From the NCBI GenBank assembly GCA_002440885.1, contig DJVY01000200.1, positions 1,369-7,297 of the forward strand: DNA of 5,929 bases. Direction: 5' to 3'. Positions 1 through 5,929 of this stretch are shown piece by piece (the first letter of the stretch is position 1; every line of letters starts with the position of its first letter). The notes below the pieces were generated by a model that did no database searches, was not told where the DNA came from, and was given only the letters and a program-made list of their open reading frames with translations. Source of the stretch: Bacteroidales bacterium UBA6244. Its GTDB lineage: Bacteria; Bacteroidota; Bacteroidia; Bacteroidales; F082. A program made the translations under genes and the position numbers.

Positions 1-1150
1 CTTCAACCACATAGCTATCTCCTAATGCAGAACCCAAGGTTATTTCACGCATAATGAAGTTTACTCCTTGCTCGGAATTTGTTTTCACATACACCACCGA
101 GCGTTTGCCTGTCCACATTACGGCAGTTTTTGGGACAACAATCGAATTTGATTTGTTAACCAACTTGGCCTGAACCAATCCCGAAGCAAACATTTCAGGT
201 TTTAGCTTTCCGTTTGAGTTGTTATATTCCACTCTTGCTTTTGCCACTCTTGTCTTAGGGTCAATTACGGGGTCGAGAAATGTAATACTGCTTGCAAATG
301 ATTCACCGGGCATGGAGGCAATTGTAAATTCAACTTTATCACCTTTTTTAATCCAGCTTATATCCGATTCATACACATCAAATAACACCCAAACTTTCGA
401 TAGGTCTGCGATTTCATATATCGTTTCCCCTTTGCGAACATAGTCACCCAAATTTATTTTTTTTGATATTGTGTATCCTGAAACATCGGCTACTACAGGA
501 AATTCATCCTTTGTCATTCCAGATGTAAGGATTTCTTCAATTTGTTTCTCCGAGAGTTTCCAGTTTTTCAACTTTTCCTTTGCAGCTACAAACAATTGAG
601 GTTGCGTTTCGGCTATTTTCTGTGCCTCCAACAGCTCTTCTTGTGCTGTTACCAACTCGGGTGAATAGATGTATGCAATGATTTGTCCTTTATTCACAAA
701 TTCACCAGTAAAATTGACCGTTAATTTTTCAATCCTACCCGGAATATGCGATGATTGTGAATACACCAAGCGTTCATCAGCTTGTACTTTCCCGTTTAGG
801 CGGACTTGTTTAACCGGATTCATTTTCCCCACAATTGCCGTACTCACATTGGCTAGTTGCATAGCTGTTGGCGACATGCTTATTGCATTGGGGTCAATAT
901 CGGCATTTTGGTCATCCTCTAACGGTATTAAATCCATACCGCAAATGGGGCAGTCGCCCGGCTCGTTTTGACGTATCTGTGGGTGCATGGAGCAAGTCCA
1001 AACAGTCTCGCCGTTTATTTCCGTTTTAACATGCTCATGGTCATCGTGAGAATCACTTTTGTTTCCTCCAAACATTAACCATCCTGCCAACAATCCAACA
1101 ACAAGTGTTGCTGCGGCAATTATTATTGTTTTTTTATCTATTGCTTTCAT
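1..1150 (-). CDS. cusB: CusB-type periplasmic adaptor with heavy-metal-binding domain, 3'-partial
   Basis: Membrane-fusion protein linking the permease to the outer-membrane channel. The frame runs open from ATG 1150 to the left edge: 383 codons, then the C-terminus is cut off. Seen in order: a single N-terminal membrane anchor (about 7-29, no lipobox cysteine); a His/Asp-rich linker (SDSHDDHEHV, 32-41); a heavy-metal-binding domain at 51-77 with TCSMHPQ and DCPICGMDL, whose Cys53, Met55, His56, Cys67, Cys70 and Met72 are probable metal ligands; the CusB motif ISMSPTAMQLANV (90-102); a first half-lipoyl segment (GRIEKLTVNFTGEFVNKGQ, 138-156); a short helical hairpin (about 165-210); a second half-lipoyl segment (VSGYTISKKINLGDYVRKG, 223-241); and a beta-barrel region with DPKTRVAKARV (297-307) and IVVPKTAVM (337-345). 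It starts 1 nt after the channel stop, without a Shine-Dalgarno. The added metal domain makes this the longer CusB form. The end of the protein cannot be judged here. Confidence 0.94.
   Translation of the reverse strand, partial: MKAIDKKTIIIAAATLVVGLLAGWLMFGGNKSDSHDDHEHVKTEINGETVWTCSMHPQIRQNEPGDCPICGMDLIPLEDDQNADIDPNAISMSPTAMQLANVSTAIVGKMNPVKQVRLNGKVQADERLVYSQSSHIPGRIEKLTVNFTGEFVNKGQIIAYIYSPELVTAQEELLEAQKIAETQPQLFVAAKEKLKNWKLSEKQIEEILTSGMTKDEFPVVADVSGYTISKKINLGDYVRKGETIYEIADLSKVWVLFDVYESDISWIKKGDKVEFTIASMPGESFASSITFLDPVIDPKTRVAKARVEYNNSNGKLKPEMFASGLVQAKLVNKSNSIVVPKTAVMWTGKRSVVYVKTNSEQGVNFIMREITLGSALGDSYVVE
920..997 (-). other. Heavy-metal-binding domain (HMBD) inside CusB
   Basis: Residues 52-77 of the adaptor read TCSMHPQ, then an acidic linker, then CPICGMDLIPL. 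This is the compact heavy-metal-binding domain often found at the N-terminus of CusB-like adaptors and copper P-type ATPases. The paired C-x-M-H and C-x-x-C-G-M elements put two Cys/Met clusters close together, which suits soft ions such as Cu(I) and Ag(I). It follows a His-rich linker and precedes the lipoyl region, so it sits in the periplasm near the membrane. It may stand in for a separate CusF-like chaperone, none of which is visible in the window. Confidence 0.88.
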
Positions 1151-1154
1151 TTTA
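1148..1154 (-). other. TAA-A-ATG junction joining the channel gene and cusB
   Basis: The channel stop codon TAA is separated from the cusB start codon ATG by a single A. No Shine-Dalgarno lies upstream; the region is A/T-rich, as is usual in Bacteroidota. The spacing argues for one transcript and for termination-reinitiation, and supports ATG 1150 as the cusB start because the membrane anchor follows at once. Confidence 0.88.
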
Positions 1155-2384
1155 ATACGATTTTGATGTTATGTAATTGATTCTCTCAATGGCAATATGG
1201 TATTGAACCAAAGCGGTTGCGCTCATCTTCTGATATTTCAGCAACTGTTGCTGCATGCGTAGTACCTCCTCAAACTCTTTCCCTGAATTTCCAAAGGAAG
1301 TAAATAGCAGATTTAATGATTGTTGCGATGTTTGTATTTGTTGTTGGTAAAGTGATATTAACTGCAACTGTTGTTGAACCTGAAACCAAACCATTTCATA
1401 TTCAGAAAAGAGCGTGTTTGTTACTTCCTGCTTTTGAAGTGTGTAACTTTCCTGTAGTAGCTGAGCTTCTTTCACTGATGCGTTGTATTTAGCCCGAAAG
1501 ATTGGAATACTAATGCTTACCATTGGCATCAGAACATTTTTGCCGTTATCAGGCATAGAAATATCAGTACGTTCACCAACCAATACATAATCCAAGCCTA
1601 TACCCAATTTTGGTAATCCTTGCTTTTGTGCAACAATCTCTGCGGCTTGGCTTGCCTGTAATTTTAAATCCAGTGCTTTTAATTTTGGATTGGCTGCAAT
1701 CAGTGAATCTTTTCTATAACTATCTGCAATAATTTCTGCGTTTAAAGTCTCGCTAATCTGCACCAATTCATTTTCAGGACGATTTAAAAGCTTGTTGAAA
1801 GTAGTCAGCAATGGTTTCTCTTTATCTCTCAGAATACTAAGATTGGTTTGTGCATCTTTCAGCATAATATCCACACGCAGCACATCTACCATTGTTCCTG
1901 TTCCATTTTTAAATTTCTGAGTAGCAATGGTTTTATAAGATTCCAATATGCTAATATTTTCCTGTTCAATACGAACAAAATCTTTTAATTCGTATAAAGG
2001 ATAGTAAGCGGATGCCACCTGAAAATAAAGTCTATTTCTGGCATCAATAAAGTTTTGAAACTTTGCTTCTGCCATTAAAGCAGCCACATTGCCCTGCGCT
2101 TTTAAAGTACCAAACCACGGGAACATTTGCGTTAGCGAGAACTTTGCCTGTTGCGGACCAACCCTTGTTTCAACAGGAGTGATAAAATACCCTAAAGAAA
2201 AAGTAGGGTCGGGCAAGGTACTTACCTGCGGCACTTTCTGTAAAGCAGCTTCGTATTCTTTATGCATAGCCTGTAACCCCGGATTGTTTTCGGCAGCTAT
2301 TTTAAAGTAATCGTCCAGTGTTTGAGCAAAGCTCAAGCTACTAAACAAAAGCGTTGCTATAAGTATTGTTATATATCGTATCAT
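1152..2384 (-). CDS. TolC-family outer-membrane efflux channel (CusC-like)
   Basis: Complete 410-residue outer-membrane factor that should form the trimeric duct of the pump. Residues 1-20 are a Sec signal peptide (short basic N-terminus, hydrophobic core ITILIATLLF, likely cleavage after SLSFA). No lipobox cysteine follows, so unlike E. coli CusC it is probably not lipidated. The mature protein shows the two OEP repeats of the TolC fold: the first begins at LDDYFKIAAENNPGL and carries FSLTQMFPWFGTL, the second begins around PKLKALDLKLQASQAAEIVAQ and carries MPMVSISIPIFRAKY. Long helical, glutamine-rich stretches (about 328-370, then MQQQLLKYQ) fit the periplasmic coiled-coil tunnel. The ATG at 2384 is supported by the signal peptide directly behind it and by the ATGA overlap with the permease stop. 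No Shine-Dalgarno is visible, so translation is likely coupled. Position between the permease and adaptor genes assigns it to the metal pump; the sequence alone would only say TolC family. Confidence 0.93.
   Translation of the reverse strand: MIRYITILIATLLFSSLSFAQTLDDYFKIAAENNPGLQAMHKEYEAALQKVPQVSTLPDPTFSLGYFITPVETRVGPQQAKFSLTQMFPWFGTLKAQGNVAALMAEAKFQNFIDARNRLYFQVASAYYPLYELKDFVRIEQENISILESYKTIATQKFKNGTGTMVDVLRVDIMLKDAQTNLSILRDKEKPLLTTFNKLLNRPENELVQISETLNAEIIADSYRKDSLIAANPKLKALDLKLQASQAAEIVAQKQGLPKLGIGLDYVLVGERTDISMPDNGKNVLMPMVSISIPIFRAKYNASVKEAQLLQESYTLQKQEVTNTLFSEYEMVWFQVQQQLQLISLYQQQIQTSQQSLNLLFTSFGNSGKEFEEVLRMQQQLLKYQKMSATALVQYHIAIERINYITSKSY
2381..2384 (-). other. ATGA stop/start overlap joining cusA and the channel gene
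   Basis: On the minus strand the four bases ATGA hold both the start of the channel gene and the TGA stop of cusA. The DNA just upstream is A/T-rich and has no AGGAGG-like sequence, so the channel is probably translated by ribosomes finishing cusA. This gives matched production of two pump parts and fixes the channel start. Confidence 0.9.
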
Positions 2385-5300
2385 GATTTCGAATTTTTAA
2401 GTTTATACTCTTCACGCATACAGTAAAGCGTGGGAACGATGTAGTAGGTGATGGCAGCCACAATCATACCGCCAAAAGCCGGAATGGCCATCGGCACCAT
2501 TATATCTGCGCCCCTACCGGTTGAAGTAAGTACCGGAAGTAAAGCAATGATGGTAGTTGTGGTGGTCATTACAGCAGGCCTGATTCTTCGCTCACCTGCT
2601 TCCACAACCGCTGCCCGTATTTCTTCTATTGTTTTAGTTCGGTTACGTTTAAAACTTTGGTCGAGATAGGTTCCCATCAATACCCCGTCATCGGTTGCCA
2701 ATCCGAACAGGGCAATAAAGCCCACCCAAACGGCAACGCTTAGGTTCACGGTATTCATCTGAAAAAGCTCACGGATGTTTGTCCCAAAAACGGTGAAATC
2801 GGCAAACCAGCCTTGCCCGTAAAGCCAGAGCATAATAAAACCGCCACTGAATGCCATAGCCACTCCGGTAAAAATCATGAGTGAAGTTGTTACAGATTTG
2901 AATTGAAAATAGAGTATAAGGAAGATGATTAAAAAGACCAACGGAACAATAATGCTCAAACGTTTTTCGGCACGCACCTGATTTTCATAACTTCCGGAGA
3001 ATTTATAATTCACACCATTAGGAACAATTAATTCTCCTGCATCAATTTTTTGCTGAATCATTTCCTGTGCATCGTTTACAACATCTACTTCAGCAAAACC
3101 TTCCTTTTTATCAAACAGCACATAACCTACAAGAAAGGTATTCTCACTTTTAATGGCTTGTGGCCCACGCACATACCCCATATCAACTAACTGACTAAGT
3201 GGAATTTGAGCCCCCGTGGGTGTTGGAATAAGAATTTTTCCAAGCGATTCCGGGTCGTCCCTTAGCTCTCTCGGATAACGGACTCGTATGGGAAAACGCT
3301 CACGTCCTTCAACCGTTGACGATACTTTCATGCCCCCGATTGCTGTTTCAATGCTTTGTTGCACATCTTCCACGTTCAATCCATAACGTGAAATTTCATC
3401 ACGGTTGATATTTAGGTGAATATAAGGTTTCCCTACAATACGGTCGGCAAAGGCTGCTTCGGCTTTCACCGAGGGTACTTGTTTTAGAATACCTTCCAGT
3501 TTCAAACCAAACTCCTCGATGGTTTGAAGGTCGGAACCATAAACTTTGATGCCCATGGGTGCCCGCATCCCGGTTTGTAACATAACCAATCGGGTTTCGA
3601 TGGGTTGCAGTTTCGGGGCAGAAGTAACGCCCGGTGTTTTAGTAACCGCAACAATTTCTTTCCAAATATCGTCGGATGATTTTATATGTTTGCGCCAGTT
3701 TCTGAAATAGTTTCCCTTATCATCCGGCACAAGTTCGTCTGGCGAAATGTTTTTAGTCAGCAATTCATCATTGCTGTATGCTTCCCCATTCTTCAACACA
3801 AAGCGACCATCGCCGTCAGTTTTAAAGCGTTTACGATGCCCTTTATCATTGAGTTCATATTCCGACTTATAATTGATAACATTTTCGTACATCGAAACAG
3901 GTGCTGGGTCAAGTGCAGATTCTACCCGGCCTAATTTACCTACGCTAAGTTCCACTTCGGGAATATTTGCAATCATCATATCTAACTGCCCAACAACTTT
4001 TCTGTTGTATTCAACTCCTGAGTGCGGCATTGAGGTAGGCATAAGCAAAAAACTGCCTTCACCAAGTGAGGGCATAAATTCTTTACCCATCCCGGGAAAT
4101 GAATGGTTAAGTCCTGACCAAACAGCAGTAGTACGAATGTTCCAACCCATTTTGTCAGCTCCATTTGCCAGAAATCCAAAAATGTTTGAGAAACCCATCC
4201 AGATATTTACACCCAGCAACATCAAAAAAACAGGAATCATAAGAAATTTAACTTTATTATTCAAACACCATCGCAAAATCCTTCTGTATGAAAACTGCAA
4301 TAAGGTAAATGCCCCTAAAATAAAGCCAACCAGCAAGGCAACAAAAACAAAGTTAAGCAATACACTTTTCCCAGCTCCTAAAGGCAACCAGTACTTTGCC
4401 AATAGCCAGACAACCCCAATGACTACTAAAATCAATTCAATATTATCTAAGATTTTGCCGAAAAGTGGTTTTCTAAACAGTTTTTTGTCTCTAATTAATG
4501 GCTTAATAAAGGGAATACCTCCAAATAAAATCAACAAAATACCAGCCCATGCAACATTGCTGAATAGACCAATAAAACCAACTGCAATAAGCAGCATATT
4601 CACCCACTTGTTATGGCGTGGATTTTTAATTTTAAAACCAAAAAACCAGTGAGCCAGCGTCGGTAAAATGATAAGCGAAACGATAAGTGCCGCTACCAAA
4701 GCAAAGGTTTTGGTAAATGCCAACGGGCCAAATAATTTACCCTCGGCAGCCTGCATGGTAAAAACAGGTATGAAACTTACAATTGTAGTAGAAACGGCAG
4801 TAAGGATAGCAGAGCTAACCTCTGCCGAGCCGTTGTATATTGTTGTTGTCAGCTTTTGCCCGGGTGGGGCTTCATCAACGTGTTTGACGATATTCTCCGA
4901 AAGAATTATGCCCAAATCGACCATGGTACCAATGGCAATGGCGATTCCCGATAGTGCTACAATATTGGCATCAACACCAAAATACCGCATGGCGATAAAA
5001 ACCATGAGTACTGCAATGGGCAATAAGCTTGATATTAAAAAAGATGCCCTCAGGTTATAAATCATTACGATGATGACCAGTATAGTTATGAGAATTTGAA
5101 GTGAAAGGGCTTCTTCCAATGTGCCAAGTGTCTCATAAATCAATTCAGAGCGGTCGTAAAATGGAACAATGGTCAATTGGCTTTCGACTCCATTAGCCAA
5201 AATCTTTTTCGGCAAACCGGGTGAAATCTCCGTAATTTTTTCTTTTACATTGTTAATCACTTGCAATGGATTAGCTCCATACCGTGCTACCACCACACCA

Positions 5301-5929
5301 CCTACTACTTCTGCACCGTCCTTGTCGAGTGCTCCCCTTCGTGTTGCCGGACCAAGTGTTACTACACCAATATCTTTAATACGAATGGGAACGTTTTCCT
5401 GAACAGCCACTACGGCTTTCTCAATATCTTCGGTCTTTTTAACATAACCTAAACCACGGACAAGGTATTCAGCCTGATTTATCTCGATGGTTTTAGCCCC
5501 CACATCACGATTCGATTTCTGTACCGCCTGCATCACCTTGTGTAAAGGAATATTGTAAGCTTTCAATGCATCGGGATTTACATCTATTTGGTATTCTTGC
5601 ACATATCCACCAATGGATGCTACTTCCGATACACCTTCGGTTGCATTTAGTCCATATTTTACATAAAAATCCTGAACGGTGCGTATTTCGTGCAAATCCC
5701 AGCCCCCGGTCGGGTTTCCATCCTTATCACGCCCTTCGAGCGTGTACCAGTAAACCTGCCCCAAAGCAGTTGCATCGGGGCCCAATGTGGGTTGCACTCC
5801 ATCGGGCAATAGCCCGGAAGGAAGCGAACTTAACTTTTCCAGTATTCGTGAGCGTGACCAGTAAAATTCTATATCTTCATCAAAAATGATATAGATACTG
5901 GAAAATCCAAAAATTGATGAACTACGAAT
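2381..5929 (-). CDS. cusA: CusA-type heavy-metal RND efflux permease (Cu/Ag), 5'-partial
   Basis: Inner-membrane proton/metal antiporter of a tripartite copper/silver efflux pump. The frame is open to the right edge, giving 1182 visible residues (numbered here from the edge). The first visible residues (IRSSSIFGFSSIYIIFDE) align with about residue 82 of E. coli CusA, so TM1 and the true start lie outside. The TTG at 5807-5809 is internal: homology continues upstream of it. Seen: porter-domain motif LGPDATALG near 48; TM2-TM6 at about 270-430, with the TM4 motif GTMVD (Asp338); FGPLAFTKT near 400; a second porter half; and TM8-TM12 at the C-terminus, with ATDDG (1078-1082) and RIRPAVMTTTTT. 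Methionines 630, 680 and 783 match the E. coli triad M573/M623/M672, which favours Cu(I)/Ag(I) over Co/Zn/Cd (CzcA). It is about 200 residues longer than E. coli CusA because of insertions (listed separately). It is the first visible gene of the operon, and its stop overlaps the next start. Family is certain; metal specificity is inferred. Confidence 0.95.
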   Translation of the reverse strand: MRSSSIFGFSSIYIIFDEDIEFYWSRSRILEKLSSLPSGLLPDGVQPTLGPDATALGQVYWYTLEGRDKDGNPTGGWDLHEIRTVQDFYVKYGLNATEGVSEVASIGGYVQEYQIDVNPDALKAYNIPLHKVMQAVQKSNRDVGAKTIEINQAEYLVRGLGYVKKTEDIEKAVVAVQENVPIRIKDIGVVTLGPATRRGALDKDGAEVVGGVVVARYGANPLQVINNVKEKITEISPGLPKKILANGVESQLTIVPFYDRSELIYETLGTLEEALSLQILITILVIIVMIYNLRASFLISSLLPIAVLMVFIAMRYFGVDANIVALSGIAIAIGTMVDLGIILSENIVKHVDEAPPGQKLTTTIYNGSAEVSSAILTAVSTTIVSFIPVFTMQAAEGKLFGPLAFTKTFALVAALIVSLIILPTLAHWFFGFKIKNPRHNKWVNMLLIAVGFIGLFSNVAWAGILLILFGGIPFIKPLIRDKKLFRKPLFGKILDNIELILVVIGVVWLLAKYWLPLGAGKSVLLNFVFVALLVGFILGAFTLLQFSYRRILRWCLNNKVKFLMIPVFLMLLGVNIWMGFSNIFGFLANGADKMGWNIRTTAVWSGLNHSFPGMGKEFMPSLGEGSFLLMPTSMPHSGVEYNRKVVGQLDMMIANIPEVELSVGKLGRVESALDPAPVSMYENVINYKSEYELNDKGHRKRFKTDGDGRFVLKNGEAYSNDELLTKNISPDELVPDDKGNYFRNWRKHIKSSDDIWKEIVAVTKTPGVTSAPKLQPIETRLVMLQTGMRAPMGIKVYGSDLQTIEEFGLKLEGILKQVPSVKAEAAFADRIVGKPYIHLNINRDEISRYGLNVEDVQQSIETAIGGMKVSSTVEGRERFPIRVRYPRELRDDPESLGKILIPTPTGAQIPLSQLVDMGYVRGPQAIKSENTFLVGYVLFDKKEGFAEVDVVNDAQEMIQQKIDAGELIVPNGVNYKFSGSYENQVRAEKRLSIIVPLVFLIIFLILYFQFKSVTTSLMIFTGVAMAFSGGFIMLWLYGQGWFADFTVFGTNIRELFQMNTVNLSVAVWVGFIALFGLATDDGVLMGTYLDQSFKRNRTKTIEEIRAAVVEAGERRIRPAVMTTTTTIIALLPVLTSTGRGADIMVPMAIPAFGGMIVAAITYYIVPTLYCMREEYKLKNSKS
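3698..3853 (-). other. Periplasmic insertion of about 54 residues next to the CusA metal site
   Basis: The second and third methionines of the binding triad are 103 residues apart here (codons at 3890-3892 and 3581-3583) but 49 apart in E. coli CusA. The first and second are exactly 50 apart in both. The extra piece (visible residues about 693-744) is hydrophilic and rich in Asp, Gly, Lys and Asn. It contains similar short turns (LNDKGHRKRF, TDGDGRFVLKNGE, PDDKGNYFRNW) that suggest beta hairpins. It has no Cys, His cluster or Met that would make it an obvious metal site. Its function is unknown to me. Confidence 0.75.
4295..4603 (-). other. Predicted four-helix membrane insertion in CusA between TM6 and TM7
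   Basis: From GPLAFTKT to the EFMP motif the window has 220 residues where E. coli CusA has 88. About 100 of the extra residues (visible residues about 443-545) are strongly hydrophobic and break into four segments: around NMLLIAVGFIGLF, WAGILLILFGGIPFI, IELILVVIGVVWLL and SVLLNFVFVALLVGFILGAF. Basic loops (KIKNPRHNKW, IRDKKLFRKPLFGK, SYRRILRW) alternate with uncharged or weakly charged ones. By the positive-inside rule this gives four extra helices starting and ending in the cytoplasm, which keeps TM7 in its normal orientation. The helix count is my reading of hydrophobicity, not a computed topology. Confidence 0.75.

Noticed and set aside
457..464. Run of eight A (minus strand) in cusB as a possible frameshift site
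   Set aside because: The reading frame is intact across it (SGYTISKKINLGDYV, the expected lipoyl half-motif), so there is no sign of a frameshift or of programmed slippage.
3770..3830. EF-hand-like calcium loop in the CusA periplasmic insertion (TDGDGRFVLKNGE)
   Set aside because: The acidic spacing does not fit the 12-residue loop: position 5 is Arg and the glycine expected at position 6 is absent.
3982..4179. A 65-codon frame on the minus strand overlapping cusA in another frame
   Set aside because: It lies wholly within the conserved cusA coding frame and its product shows no recognisable motif.
3873..4652. A 259-codon open frame on the plus strand opposite cusA
   Set aside because: It is antisense to a well-conserved part of cusA, has low-complexity composition, no recognisable domain and no start signal. 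It is a shadow of the real gene.
5807..5809. TTG as the start codon of the permease gene
   Set aside because: The same frame stays open to the right edge and the 40 extra residues match CusA (GFSSIYIIFDE, WSRSRILEKL, LPSG), so the TTG is an internal leucine and the gene is truncated by the window.
2381..5929. CzcA-type (Co/Zn/Cd) rather than CusA-type permease
   Set aside because: The three-methionine site is conserved at matching positions and the adaptor carries a Cys/Met-rich metal domain, both of which favour Cu(I)/Ag(I). This remains an inference from sequence.
1..5929. CRISPR arrays, insertion sequences, tRNA or rRNA genes, riboswitches, terminators
   Set aside because: The three coding regions cover essentially every base. 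I saw no regular repeats, inverted-repeat ends, or transposase frames on either strand.

Overview
The window holds one operon fragment, entirely on the minus strand, encoding the three parts of a heavy-metal RND (HME-RND) tripartite efflux pump of the Cus/copper-silver type. Reading 5'->3' on the minus strand (right to left), it contains: the inner-membrane permease CusA, truncated by the right edge so that roughly 80 N-terminal residues are missing; a complete TolC/CusC-type outer-membrane channel; and the periplasmic adaptor CusB, whose C-terminus is cut off by the left edge. There is no intergenic DNA worth the name. The permease and channel genes overlap by 4 nt (ATGA) and the channel and adaptor genes are 1 nt apart, so the three are almost certainly co-transcribed and translationally coupled. 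The promoter must lie beyond the right edge and any terminator beyond the left edge.

The organism is probably a member of the Bacteroidota. The DNA is moderately AT-rich, neither visible start codon has a Shine-Dalgarno sequence (both are preceded by A/T-rich DNA), the gene order is permease-channel-adaptor, and the permease is of a long form (about 1260 residues estimated, against 1047 in E. coli CusA) that I associate with this phylum. I cannot assign a genus.

In function, CusB should collect Cu(I)/Ag(I) through its N-terminal His-rich stretch and a CxMHP...CPICGM heavy-metal-binding domain, and hand it to the three-methionine site in the periplasmic part of CusA. CusA, driven by the proton gradient, would push the ion through the CusB funnel into the TolC-like duct and out of the cell. 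The metal class is inferred from conservation of the methionine triad, not from regulators, because none is visible.

I do not see an undescribed system here. The points worth a second look are all in CusA: a predicted four-helix membrane insertion between TM6 and TM7, two periplasmic insertions (one next to the metal site), loss of the lysine of the E. coli proton relay, and partial loss of the transmembrane methionine ladder while the periplasmic triad is kept.
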